In this document: one piece after another, positions 42,178-51,165 of the stretch
How the letters are laid out: every line of letters starts with the position of its first letter
Numbering within the stretch: the first letter of the stretch is position 1
Origin: Actinoplanes regularis
Lineage (GTDB): Bacteria; Actinomycetota; Actinomycetes; Mycobacteriales; Micromonosporaceae
Length of the DNA: 64,000 nucleotides
Direction: 5' to 3'
Assembly (NCBI RefSeq): GCF_900188005.1
Contig: NZ_FZNR01000009.1
Span: forward strand, 124,001-188,000
Position numbers and translations under genes: made by a program
The notes under the pieces: model-generated
The model's input: the letters and a program-made list of their open reading frames with translations, nothing else
What the model was told of the DNA's origin: nothing
The model's database searches: none

Positions 42178-42630
42178 CTCTCACCCTTCAGTTCGCGGTG
42201 TGCCGGCACCCGGCGACGGACTCCTTTTCTGATCGGGGCACGGCGAGGACGGGCCGTCGTCACAGAAATTGGCACGCCCGATCATTCGGGACCACCGGCC
42301 ACCGCAGCGATAAGACCAGAACGATCTGTTGGCCGAAATCATTTGGGAGGTAATGAAAGCCAATCAATCAAAAGTCGCCAACAACCAATACATAGTTCAC
42401 AAAATGGACATGGTCACATCGAGTGTGTTGTTTGTCTCAAGCTCGAGAATGAGAGCAACACGTGAATGGAGAACGGCTCGCGCGACACCGTCGTAATCTA
42501 GCCGCGGCACTCGTACGGTTTGTCACCGTCCGTTCATCGTTGCGCGGCCGGTCGATCGATACGCGTTGCGTCTCACGCGCCGGCCAGCCACCAGGCCGGA
42601 GCCGCGGCAACACCTGGAAGGAGATCGACG
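42178..42630. promoter_or_regulatory. Divergent control region of the pap operon and regulator
   Basis: 453 bp without a supported gene, markedly AT-richer than its surroundings at 42340-42460. It holds an imperfect inverted repeat at 42425-42461 with GTGTTG and CAACAC outer arms. It must carry the promoters for papBAC and for the XRE/STAND regulator. Confidence 0.55.
42425..42461. repeat. Imperfect inverted repeat in the pap promoter region
   Basis: Outer arms GTGTTG/CAACAC and inner CTCA/TGAG flank a central CTCGAG. A plausible regulator-binding site. Confidence 0.45.
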
Positions 42631-44007
42631 ATGGGTCGACCGGAGCGGCCAGTGGATCCGAACGGAGGGGCGGTCGCGGCGTTCGCACTGGCCCTACGGC
42701 GATTGCGCGCGCAGGCGGGCAACGCCTCATACCGCGAACTGTCGGAGCGGGTCGGCTTCTCGCCGTCAGTGCTCTCGGCGGCGACCAACGGATTCAGCCT
42801 TCCCACCCTGCAGGTCACGCTGGCCCTGGTGGAGGCGTGCGGCGGGGATCGCAACGAGTGGACCCGGACCTGGCAGCGGATCGCGGGCCAGGAGGACGCC
42901 GGCCGGTCGTCGCGCCGCCGCCGCCCCGTCCCGGCCGCCACCTCCACCACCGGCGAGGCGGAGCGCCAAGGCGACGCGGGACGACCCACCCCGGCACAGC
43001 TCCCGGTGCCGCCCCGGCACTTCGCCGGGCGCACCGCCGAGATGGACCGGCTGACCGGCTTCGTGCTGAACACCGACACCGGGACCCCACTGCTGATCAG
43101 CGGACCGATCGGGGTGGGCAAGAGCGCGCTGACGATCCACTGGGGGCATGAGCACAGCGGGCACTTTCCCGACGGCGTGCTCTACGCCGACCTCGCCGGG
43201 CGCGAGCACGGCTACGACGTGCTCAGCTACTTCCTCCACGCGCTGGGTTGCCCGCGCGAGCAGACCGAGACCAACGAGCGGGACCGCTCCGCGCTGTACC
43301 GGTCGTTGCTCGGCCGTCGACGGGTGCTCGTGGTGCTGGACAACGCCACCGATGAGGCCCAGGTACGACCGCTGCTGGCCGGATCCCGCGGCAGCCACGT
43401 GATCATCACCAGTCGGAACAGGCTGGCCGGGCTCGAAGGTGTGGAACGGTTCACCCTGGATGTGATGTCGCCCGAGGAGTCCCTCGCGGTGCTCGGCGCG
43501 ATCGTCGGGCGCGAGCAGGTCGCCGCCGAGCGGGAAGTGGCCCGGGCCCTGGCCGAGCTCTGCGATCACCTGCCTCTGGCGCTCTGGACGACGGCCGTAC
43601 GCGTCGCCGTGCGGCCCGCCTGGAACCTCGCCTACGCCCTCGACCAGTTACGGGACAACACGCGCCGGCTGGAGCAGGTCGACTCCGGCGACCTGGGGCT
43701 GGGTAAACGGCTGCGCGACATGTATTCGGCTCTCGGCGCGCTGCCCGCCTGGGCCTGGCGGGCGGTCTCGGCCTCGCCGGGCGGTGACCCGGAGGCCAGC
43801 GTCCTGGCCGGGCAGATGTGCCTGCCGCTCCATGTGGTGGAGGAGGTGCTGGAGTCGCTCGTGGACGTCGGCCTGCTGATCGGCACCCCCACCCCCGGCC
43901 GATATCGCATGCCGCTGCTCTTCCGGCTCTTCGTCGCCGAGGTCGCCGAGCAGACCGCCCCGCCGCCGCACGCCGGGCGCGCCCCGGCGATCTTGACGGC
44001 GGGATGA
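42631..44007 (+). CDS. XRE-type helix-turn-helix STAND ATPase regulator
   Basis: 458 residues from ATG 42631 with AAGGAG eight bases upstream. Residues 15-75 are an XRE-like DNA-binding domain (SYRELSERVGFSPSVLSAATNG). An NB-ARC-like ATPase follows, with FAGR near 131, Walker A GPIGVGKS at 158-165 and Walker B RRVLVVLDNA near 230-239. The protein ends after the ATPase and a short helical region with no TPR repeats, so it is shorter than AfsR/SARP relatives. It sits between the pap operon and the exporter, so it is the likely pathway-specific regulator. Confidence 0.82.
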   Translation: MGRPERPVDPNGGAVAAFALALRRLRAQAGNASYRELSERVGFSPSVLSAATNGFSLPTLQVTLALVEACGGDRNEWTRTWQRIAGQEDAGRSSRRRRPVPAATSTTGEAERQGDAGRPTPAQLPVPPRHFAGRTAEMDRLTGFVLNTDTGTPLLISGPIGVGKSALTIHWGHEHSGHFPDGVLYADLAGREHGYDVLSYFLHALGCPREQTETNERDRSALYRSLLGRRRVLVVLDNATDEAQVRPLLAGSRGSHVIITSRNRLAGLEGVERFTLDVMSPEESLAVLGAIVGREQVAAEREVARALAELCDHLPLALWTTAVRVAVRPAWNLAYALDQLRDNTRRLEQVDSGDLGLGKRLRDMYSALGALPAWAWRAVSASPGGDPEASVLAGQMCLPLHVVEEVLESLVDVGLLIGTPTPGRYRMPLLFRLFVAEVAEQTAPPPHAGRAPAILTAG

Positions 44008-44053
44008 TCGGGACAGGCGTGGGCCATCCGTCGGCCCACGCCTACGCTGGCCG

Positions 44054-45310
44054 TCAGCCGGCGGCCGGTTCCTCCATCGACACTGCCGGCTCCGGGGTGG
44101 CGGCGTGCGCGGTGCCGGAGAGCAGGCGCAGGTTGATGCCGACCATCAGGGGACAGAGCAGGCCGGCGGCGGCCATGAAGATGAACGCGGCTCCGCTGCC
44201 GGACCGCTCGATGAGCGAGCCGGAGATCGCGGCGCCGGCCGAGGTGCCGACCGCGATGGACGAGGCGATCCAGGCGAAGCCCTCGGTGACCGCCGAGCGC
44301 GGCACCACGTTGGAGAGCACGGAGTAGAGACCGATCAGGGTTGGCGTGATCGCCAGGCCGGCGATCGTCGCGAACGGCGCCATCACCCAGAGCGAATCGA
44401 CGAAGATCAGCGGCACCGTGCCCACGCCCAGCACGGCCGAGGTGATCAGCAGCCGGCGGATCAGCGGCAGCTTCCACGCGATACCGCCGTAGAGCAGCCC
44501 GGCGATCATGCCACCGAGAATGGTCAGGCCGATCAGGATACCGCCGACACTCCGGTTGCCCTCCTCGTCGGCGAAGGCGACCAGGGACACGTTGCTGCTG
44601 CCGAACCAGGCACCGAGCGCCACGCAGACCAGCAGCAGAGCGCGCAGTCCGGGCTCCGCGATCGCACCGCGCCGCGGACCCTGCCCGGGTGCCGCGACCG
44701 GTGGCTGCGTCGATTTCTGCAGGGCCAGGCCGCCCCAGCCGGCGACCACCATGACGAGGATGATCATCATTGCGGCGACCGGTGCGACGTACCCGGCCAG
44801 CAGCGTGACGATCACCGGACCGCTCAGGTAGATGATGTCGTCGATGAAGGCCTCCAGCGCGTACGCCGTCGCTTGTCGCGGCGTGCCGCCGACCAGCGTC
44901 GCCCAGCGTGCCCGCACCAGGGAGCCGATGGGCATACCGGAGCCACCGAAAGCGGCGGCGGCGACGAACAGCGTCCACAGCGGCGCGTCCCACTCCGTCA
45001 ACGCGACCATGGCGATCAGGCTGCCGGTGTGCACCACCAGCGTGGTGAGAATCAGCCAGCGCTGGCCGCGCCGGTCGGAGAGTCTGCCCAGCGCCGGAAC
45101 GGTCGCCGCGTTGGCGAGCGTGACGACGGAGCTGACCGCGCCCGCGATGGCGTACGAGCCGGTTGTGGCCAGGGCCATCAGCATGGCGGCCAGCGCGCGC
45201 ATCGAGATGGGGAAGCGACCGATCAGGCCCGCTATGACGAATCCGGGCGCCCCCGGTGTCCGCAACAGGTCTCGATAGGCGCGTAGGGACTTACCGATGC
45301 CGCTCTGCAC
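44054..45310 (-). CDS. Major facilitator exporter of the cluster
   Basis: 418 residues from GTG 45310 (GGAG nine bases upstream). About twelve membrane helices; the MFS motif appears as GRLSDRRGQRWLI. It lies 71 bp after the gene at 45382-46302 on the same strand and is convergent with the regulator. Its position in the cluster suggests export of the product or self-resistance; the substrate is unknown. Confidence 0.84.
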   Translation of the reverse strand: MQSGIGKSLRAYRDLLRTPGAPGFVIAGLIGRFPISMRALAAMLMALATTGSYAIAGAVSSVVTLANAATVPALGRLSDRRGQRWLILTTLVVHTGSLIAMVALTEWDAPLWTLFVAAAAFGGSGMPIGSLVRARWATLVGGTPRQATAYALEAFIDDIIYLSGPVIVTLLAGYVAPVAAMMIILVMVVAGWGGLALQKSTQPPVAAPGQGPRRGAIAEPGLRALLLVCVALGAWFGSSNVSLVAFADEEGNRSVGGILIGLTILGGMIAGLLYGGIAWKLPLIRRLLITSAVLGVGTVPLIFVDSLWVMAPFATIAGLAITPTLIGLYSVLSNVVPRSAVTEGFAWIASSIAVGTSAGAAISGSLIERSGSGAAFIFMAAAGLLCPLMVGINLRLLSGTAHAATPEPAVSMEEPAAG

Positions 45311-45381
45311 TGATCTTGCTCCGTTCCTTGCCGCGTGCACCGCACGCGCGCTGACTCTCTTCCGTGGCTGTGTCGCACGCT

Positions 45382-46302
45382 CTAGTCGGTGACCGGCTGC
45401 CTCAGCGCGGCCACCGCCGCGTGAGCCGCCTCTTCCAGGACCTCGCCGGTACGCGCCTCGATACCGGCCACCGTCGCATCCCACAGCTTGCCCGGACGCT
45501 CGTGCGCACTGTCCGATCCGGTCGGGTAGAGGCCGTTGACGCGCAGGTCCCGGCGAATCGCCCGGACACGTAGCAGCAGTTGCTCGACGACCCGCTGCCG
45601 GGACGTCACCTCGCGGGCCGTGCTGTAGAAGGCGTCGTAGAGAGCCACGTTCTCCCGGGTGGTCTTGCCGAGCGCGAGCCCGTCGTTCGCTCGCAGCAGC
45701 GAGTCGTCGCTGGGCACCAGCTTCGCCGCGACGGCGACATGCACTCGCTGGTTGACCCGGCTGGCCTCGATCACCCGGGCGACGTCCGCGGGCGCGGTCC
45801 GCCCCCGGTAGGCGCCTCGCAGCGCGTGCAGCTTCGCCATCACCGGCACGTAGTCCACCGCCCACCGGCCGGAGAACGACCGGTGCTGCATCGCCATCAC
45901 CGGGCGGATCAGCCGGGCATACGCCTCGCGCGTCGGCACCCCGGCGTAGATCAGCAGCGCCGAGTAGCCGTCGAGCAGCGCGGCGGCGTTGCGAGCCGCG
46001 GTCGGCAACGCCTCGCTGAGCACCAGCCCGAGTTCGTCGTCGAGCACCTGCCAGAGCGCGGACGCGGCCTGATTGCCGATGATCCAGCGGAACCACAGCA
46101 GCTGGTCGATCGAGTCGGGCTCCGGGTCCGCCGACACTTCGGCGTCGGCGCTCAGCAGGGCACGCTGGCGAAGCACTCCAGCCAGGTCCCCGTCGAGCCA
46201 TCGCATGCCCGGCTCCGGGAGGGTGAGCGGCATCAGACCGTAGGGGTAGCCGCCGAATTCCCAGTCGGGCAGCCGTCGTTCGGTGGTGTCGGACAGCGTC
46301 AC
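45382..46302 (-). CDS. Putative heme-dependent aromatic hydroxylase (LmbB2-like), tentative
   Basis: 306 residues from GTG 46302 (GAGGAA upstream). Soluble, largely helical, with no flavin, P450 or diiron (ExxH) motif. The N-terminal WEFGGYPYGLMPLTLP and the WFRWIIGNQ helix near residues 70-78 recall, from memory, the L-tyrosine 3-hydroxylases of lincomycin and anthramycin pathways (LmbB2 group, related to tryptophan dioxygenase). Histidines that could ligate heme are His140, His159 and His188 (in RVHVAVAAKLVPS). If correct it would hydroxylate an aromatic amino acid ring, plausibly p-aminophenylalanine given papABC next door. The assignment is not secured; it could be an unrelated helical family. 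Confidence 0.45.
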   Translation of the reverse strand: MTLSDTTERRLPDWEFGGYPYGLMPLTLPEPGMRWLDGDLAGVLRQRALLSADAEVSADPEPDSIDQLLWFRWIIGNQAASALWQVLDDELGLVLSEALPTAARNAAALLDGYSALLIYAGVPTREAYARLIRPVMAMQHRSFSGRWAVDYVPVMAKLHALRGAYRGRTAPADVARVIEASRVNQRVHVAVAAKLVPSDDSLLRANDGLALGKTTRENVALYDAFYSTAREVTSRQRVVEQLLLRVRAIRRDLRVNGLYPTGSDSAHERPGKLWDATVAGIEARTGEVLEEAAHAAVAALRQPVTD

Positions 46303-46757
46303 GGCGATCGTTCCTCTTTGGCGGGCGACAGTCTTACATTCACGGCACTTCGATTATCGACAACCGGATGGCATTAACGACAGACGATAGATCGACGCAC
46401 GGAGATTATCATGCCACGAGACCGTGCAATTGACTCACGCCACCATCAGAGGTCCACGATATGGACCAGCAAGATCCATCTCTGGCGATTGATGTAGCCG
46501 GCAGTCGCACAAGAAGTGCTGGCCAGGCGCTTGAGCGTGCGCGACCGTTTGATTGTCCGAAAACCAATCAACTGCGTTTTCGCTGGCACCAACCCGGCCA
46601 TCCTGACAACGGGTTGACCAGCTGCCAACGGCCCGCTATACAAACATCGGCCCGCCCATGGCGTCATTTCGCCTGTGTACCGACACGCAAACAGGCCGGG
46701 CGACCATCGATCTGATGAATTCATCGGACACCGAACCAGAAATTGCGGGGAGACTGC
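46303..46757. promoter_or_regulatory. Divergent intergenic region of the biosynthetic cluster
   Basis: 455 bp between the putative hydroxylase and the PaaK-like gene, AT-rich at 46320-46420. A CAACCCG...CGGGTTG inverted repeat lies near 46595-46621. An 84-codon open frame at 46461 has no ribosome-binding site or similarity and was not called. Confidence 0.5.
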
Positions 46758-48074
46758 ATGAGCCGGACGACGCACCGGGCCGGGCCCGACCTGGCGGCCG
46801 ATCTTGACGCGCTGCCGGCAGCGGAGATCGCCGCCCTGCGCACCGCCAACTTCGCCCGCACCGTGGCTGCCGCCCGCTCGATCGAGGCGGTGAACGCGCG
46901 CTACCCCGGACTCGCCGACGTGTACACCCCGGACGATCTCCGCGCGCTGCCGATCCTCACCCCTGCGGCACTGGCGGCCGGCTCCCCACCGCGCTCGGCG
47001 GAGTTCGTCCTCGGCCCGTCCGGCGGCCTGGTGCTGCGCTCCAGCGGCACGTCCGGTGAGGCGAAGACCATGTTCCACTCGTGGGAGTTCAAACAGCAGG
47101 TCGACGCACTCGGCGCCCGCGGGCTGCGAGCGCTGTTGCCGGATCCGCCGCGGCGGATCGCCGACTGCATGTTCCCGGGTGGCCTGAACGGCGCGTTCCT
47201 TTTCGTGCTGGGCCTCGCCGAGAATCTGGGCGCACTCGCGTTCCCGCTGGGCAGCACCACGCCGGTGGCCGAGACCGCCGCCGCGATCGCCGCGCACGAC
47301 ATCGACACGATCATCGCGGGTCCGGCGTACGGCACCGAGCTGATCACGGAGACCCCGGCTGAGCAGCTGCGCTCACTACGGCACTTCCTCTACCTCGGCG
47401 AGGCGATCGGCGCGGAGCGAGAGCGGCTGGTCACCGAGGCTCTGCCGGGGGTGTCGGTCCGTTCCATCGCATATTCCACCAACGAGACCGGCCCGATCGG
47501 CTACCAGTGCACGCACCAGTCCGGCGGCACCCATCATCTGCACGACGACGTCATGATCGTCGAGGTCGTGGACCAGGAGACCGGCGACCCGGTCCCGCCC
47601 GGCACCGAAGGTGAGCTGCTGGTCACGCCGCTGAAGGACACCGGTATGGCGCTGTTCCGCTACCGGATCGGCGACCGGGGGCGGATCGAGACCACGCCGT
47701 GCCCGTGCGGCAGCTCCGCCCAGGTCCTGACCCTGCTCGGCAGGGCCGGGGAGTCGATGACGGTGGACGTCTGGACCACCTCCGCCGACCAGCTGCTCGC
47801 CACGCTGCGCCCGTTCGGGGTCAGCGACGTCACGCAGTGCCAGTTGCAGGTGCTGTGGGACTTTCCCCAGTACACCGTCCGGGTCCTGCTCGCACCGTCC
47901 GTGCCGGACGCTCCGTCGGCGGAGGCCCTGCTGCGCGAGGCCAAGGCGCAGTGGCAGCTTCACACGATCCTGACCAGCCGGCGGTGCGCCGAGATCACCG
48001 TCGAGCGCGCGCCCCTCGGGTCGTTCGCGCAGAACGAGCGGGGCAAGGTCCCCACCCTCTACCAACGGTTCTGA
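46758..48074 (+). CDS. PaaK-like acyl-CoA ligase / adenylating enzyme
   Basis: 438 residues from ATG 46758, chosen over an upstream TTG because GGGGAGA lies just before it. Phenylacetate-CoA-ligase family: phosphate loop SSGTSGEAKTMFHS, an adenine-binding YSTNETGPIGYQCTH, the FRYRIGDRGRIET block, and a CPCGS pair like that of PaaK. It activates an aromatic or other carboxylic acid as the adenylate, then probably passes it to CoA. First of three plus-strand biosynthetic genes; the AOS-like gene follows after 89 bp. Confidence 0.8.
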   Translation: MSRTTHRAGPDLAADLDALPAAEIAALRTANFARTVAAARSIEAVNARYPGLADVYTPDDLRALPILTPAALAAGSPPRSAEFVLGPSGGLVLRSSGTSGEAKTMFHSWEFKQQVDALGARGLRALLPDPPRRIADCMFPGGLNGAFLFVLGLAENLGALAFPLGSTTPVAETAAAIAAHDIDTIIAGPAYGTELITETPAEQLRSLRHFLYLGEAIGAERERLVTEALPGVSVRSIAYSTNETGPIGYQCTHQSGGTHHLHDDVMIVEVVDQETGDPVPPGTEGELLVTPLKDTGMALFRYRIGDRGRIETTPCPCGSSAQVLTLLGRAGESMTVDVWTTSADQLLATLRPFGVSDVTQCQLQVLWDFPQYTVRVLLAPSVPDAPSAEALLREAKAQWQLHTILTSRRCAEITVERAPLGSFAQNERGKVPTLYQRF

Positions 48075-48163
48075 CAGGCCCATCCGCACAGGCGGACGGT
48101 TTCCCTGGGTTCCCCGGGTCTCCTCCACGGCTGAAGCCGTAGATCTCCACAGAAGGAAATGTG

Positions 48164-49411
48164 ATGACGCAGAAAACGGTGGCCCCGCCGAGCAACTGGG
48201 TGGCCGCGCGCATCAGCAAGACGTCCGACATGCTGGACCGGGCCTTCGATCGAGGGCTCACCGGCCACGTGATCACCGAGCGCAACGGCAAGCAGGTCCG
48301 GCTCGCCGACGACAGCACCGCGATCGAGTTCGTCTCCTGCTCCTACCTCGGGCTGGAGCAGCACCCGGAGCTGGTCGAGGCGGCGCACGACGCGCTGCGC
48401 CGGTTCGGCGTGCACTTCTCGATCGCACGCAACCGCGCGCGTCCGGCATACCTGCCGGAGCTGGAGGATCTGCTCGGAGAGATCTACCCCGGGACCCGGG
48501 CGGTCGTCTTCGGCACCGTCAGCAGCGCCCACCTCGGAACGTTGCCGCTGCTCGGCGCGGGTGCCCTCCCCAGCTACCCGATCGCGGCGGGGGGTGTGAC
48601 ATTCCTGGTGGAGAAGACCGCGCACGCCTCCATGCAGGTTCTGCGGGGTGTGCTCGAACAGCTCGGTCCGGTACGCCGCTTCGAGCTCAACAACCCGGAC
48701 GGGCTGACCGCCGAGCTGCGCGCGGCGGCAGCGGCGAACCGGACGCCGGTGTTGCTGGTCGACGGTGTCGGGTCGATGGGCGGGCTGGTCGACGTGCGCG
48801 CGCTGCACGACACCGTCACCCCGTACGGCGGACTGCTCTACGTGGATGACGCGCACGGCACCTCGATCACCGGCAAGCACGGCGCCGGATACGCGTTCGA
48901 GGCCTTCGGTGGCGAGTTGCCACCCGGTGTACTCATCACCGGCTCGCTCTCCAAGGCGTTCGGCGGCATCGGCGGCGTGGCCCTGGTCCGCGACGAGGCC
49001 GATCTGCTCGTGCTGCGCAAGTTCGCCAACCCCCTGGTCTTCGGCCAGTCCGTGCCGGTGCCGATGCTCGCGGCGACAGTCGCCGCCGCTCGGCTGCACC
49101 TCAACGGCGAGGTCGCGCGCCGGCAGGAACTGCTGTGGAGCAACGCCGCCGTTTTCGACGAGCTGACCAACGGCGCGCTGGTCAACGCCGATCTGCGCTG
49201 CCCGATCCGGGGCGCCCACTTCGACGACGAGGAACGGGCGTTCGCCGCCGGTGAGCGGCTGCGTGACGCCGGCGTCCTCATCCTCCCGGCGTTCTACCCG
49301 ACCGTCGCCGAGGGCACCGGACTACTGCGCTTCGCACTCTCCTCCCTGCACACCCGCGACCAGTTGGCGGCTGCGGCCGCGGCCCTGGCGCCCGCCCTCG
49401 ACGGGAAGTGA
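48164..49411 (+). CDS. Alpha-oxoamine-synthase-family PLP enzyme
   Basis: 415 residues; AGAAGGAAAT precedes the ATG, and a GTG one codon earlier is possible. Fold-type I PLP features: EKTAHASMQVLRG with the His that stacks on the cofactor, YVDDAHGTS with the PLP-nitrogen Asp, and Schiff-base Lys in GSLSKAFGGIGG. These match the AOS group (KAPA synthase, ALA synthase, serine palmitoyltransferase), which joins an amino acid and an acyl-CoA with loss of CO2. Flanking acyl-activating enzymes could supply the acyl donor. No bio or hem genes are nearby, so a specialised role is likely. Confidence 0.8.
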   Translation: MTQKTVAPPSNWVAARISKTSDMLDRAFDRGLTGHVITERNGKQVRLADDSTAIEFVSCSYLGLEQHPELVEAAHDALRRFGVHFSIARNRARPAYLPELEDLLGEIYPGTRAVVFGTVSSAHLGTLPLLGAGALPSYPIAAGGVTFLVEKTAHASMQVLRGVLEQLGPVRRFELNNPDGLTAELRAAAAANRTPVLLVDGVGSMGGLVDVRALHDTVTPYGGLLYVDDAHGTSITGKHGAGYAFEAFGGELPPGVLITGSLSKAFGGIGGVALVRDEADLLVLRKFANPLVFGQSVPVPMLAATVAAARLHLNGEVARRQELLWSNAAVFDELTNGALVNADLRCPIRGAHFDDEERAFAAGERLRDAGVLILPAFYPTVAEGTGLLRFALSSLHTRDQLAAAAAALAPALDGK

Positions 49412-51087
49412 GCACCATGTCGGCGCTCGACAAAGCCCTTCTCCCAACCGACCTGCGTCTGATGCTGGCCCGCGACGACCGTCTCGGCGGCGGCAATGTC
49501 CTGCCCACCGCCATGGCCACGCATCCCGACCCCGACGTGCCGTTCCTGTTGCTCGGCCGGCCGGTGACCGATGTCACCGGCGAGCCGCTGCACGAGCTGA
49601 GCCTGCGCACCCTCGACCGGCTGGCCCAGAGCTGGTCAGCCTGGTACCTGGCCAAGGGCGTGGGCCCTCGGGACCGGGTCGCCGTCTTCATCGCCGACAC
49701 CTACGCCTACTCGGTGCATTTCTTCGCGCTCTCGCAGATCGGTGCCATTCCGGTTCTGCTCAACAGCCGGATGGCCGGCCCGGTCGCCGTCGAGCACCTG
49801 CGCCGCACCGGCCCGGTCGGCCTCTACACCGACGCGTCCCGTGCCGCCCGGATCGGCGAGGCGCTGACCGAGCTGCCCGGCCTCGACTGGGTACAGCTCG
49901 CCGACGAGCTGCCCGCCCCGCCCGAGGCCTGGCTGAAGCAGGAGGACTACTTCACGCACGCGCCGGACGACCCGGTGGTCATCCTGCACTCCTCCGGCAC
50001 CACCGGGCAGCCGAAACCTGTCATCCAGTCGCACGCGGGCAGCTTCGCCGGACCGCGCTACCGGCTGGAGCACTTCACCGAGAAGCCGGGCTCGCTGATG
50101 ATGGCCGCGCAGCCGCAGTCGCACACCGGGTGCATCGGCTACGGCATGTACGCGGTGCTGGCCGGCACTCCGATGGTCCCGCTGTTCGACCCGACCGGTC
50201 CTGAGCTGACCGCCGCGATCGCCGAGTTCCAGCCCACCCTGGTGCTGGCCTTCGCGCACGTCTACGCGGATCTGGTCGCCGAGCACCTCGCGCCCGGCTC
50301 CGTCGACTCGGTCGAGGGCTGGATCAGCATGGCCGACGCCGTGCACGACGCGCACATGCGCCACATCCTCAGCCTGCGCGACCCGGCCCTGCCGGCGGCC
50401 GCGTTCTACGACCGGTTCGGCAGCACCGAGCTGGGCTGGGGCCTGATGGTCCAGGTCCGCACGCTGGACACCCCGCGCCGCGACCGGTGCATCGGCCGGC
50501 CCGACCCGCTCGCGGAGTTCGCGGTCCTGCGCCCCGACGGCACCCGGGCCGACCTCGGCGAGTACGGACGTCTCGGCGTACGCAGCCCGAGCCTGACACC
50601 CGGCTACTGGAACGATTCGGATACCACCGTCCGCAGCTGGCTCGGCGGTTACTGGTTGACCGGCGACATCGCCATGCAGGACGAGGAGGGTCTCTTCTAC
50701 CAGGTCGACCGTTTGGTCGACGTGGTGCCGACCGGGACCGGCACCGGCTATTCGGTGCTGATGGAGGAGATCATCCTCGCGGGCCTGCCCGAGATCTCGG
50801 AGTGTGCGGTGGTGGCCGCCCGGTTCGACGGCCGGCCGGTCGGCGTCGCCGTCGTCCGCCTCGACGACCCGGATGCCGAGGTGCCGGCGAGCGCGCTGCT
50901 GGAGCGGGTCAACGGTGCCTTGGCCGACGCCGGACAGCCGGTGGTGACCCTGCTGGAGATCGCTCGCACGGATGACGCCCTGCCGGTCGGCTACACCGGC
51001 AAGGTGCTCAAGCGGCGGCTGCGGGAGAAGTACGCCGAGCCGGCCGCCTGGCAGGGCGAGAACAACCACCTCGCGCTCACGTCCTGA
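49408..51087 (+). CDS. AMP-dependent synthetase/ligase
   Basis: 559 residues from GTG 49408, which overlaps the AOS stop (GTGA); an in-frame ATG at 49417 is also reasonable. ANL motifs: A3 LHSSGTTGQPKP, A5 YDRFGSTELGWG, A7 GYWLTGD, A10 GYTGKVLKRRLREKY with the catalytic Lys. The hinge A8 region is unusual: DRLVDVVPTGTGTGYSVLME replaces the common R-x-K-D-x-I-x-x-G-G pattern. No carrier protein domain is attached. It should activate an acid for CoA ligation or amide formation in the pathway. Confidence 0.85.
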   Translation: MSTMSALDKALLPTDLRLMLARDDRLGGGNVLPTAMATHPDPDVPFLLLGRPVTDVTGEPLHELSLRTLDRLAQSWSAWYLAKGVGPRDRVAVFIADTYAYSVHFFALSQIGAIPVLLNSRMAGPVAVEHLRRTGPVGLYTDASRAARIGEALTELPGLDWVQLADELPAPPEAWLKQEDYFTHAPDDPVVILHSSGTTGQPKPVIQSHAGSFAGPRYRLEHFTEKPGSLMMAAQPQSHTGCIGYGMYAVLAGTPMVPLFDPTGPELTAAIAEFQPTLVLAFAHVYADLVAEHLAPGSVDSVEGWISMADAVHDAHMRHILSLRDPALPAAAFYDRFGSTELGWGLMVQVRTLDTPRRDRCIGRPDPLAEFAVLRPDGTRADLGEYGRLGVRSPSLTPGYWNDSDTTVRSWLGGYWLTGDIAMQDEEGLFYQVDRLVDVVPTGTGTGYSVLMEEIILAGLPEISECAVVAARFDGRPVGVAVVRLDDPDAEVPASALLERVNGALADAGQPVVTLLEIARTDDALPVGYTGKVLKRRLREKYAEPAAWQGENNHLALTS

Positions 51088-51092
51088 TCCGC

Positions 51093-51128
51093 CCTCGGTG
51101 GGTTCCGTCCCGGCGGGGCCCACCGAGG
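51093..51128 (+). terminator. Terminator after the biosynthetic operon
   Basis: CCTCGGTGGG pairs with CCCACCGAGG across a 16-base GC-rich loop, just after the ligase stop. Confidence 0.75.
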
Positions 51129-51165
51129 ACCACTTATGCCCCCATCGGGCCCGAATCTCACAAAA

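Noticed and set aside
45311..46201. In-frame N-terminal extension of the MFS exporter
   Set aside because: The extension is a different frame of the putative hydroxylase gene, and its sequence is Arg/Ala-rich without membrane helices.
45382..46302. Diiron N-oxygenase (AurF/CmlI or heme-oxygenase-like type) in the pap cluster
   Set aside because: No ExxH pairs or E/H spacing of those families could be found.
46461..46715. 84-codon plus-strand frame in the cluster promoter region
   Set aside because: No ribosome-binding site, no similarity, and biased composition unlike real genes nearby.
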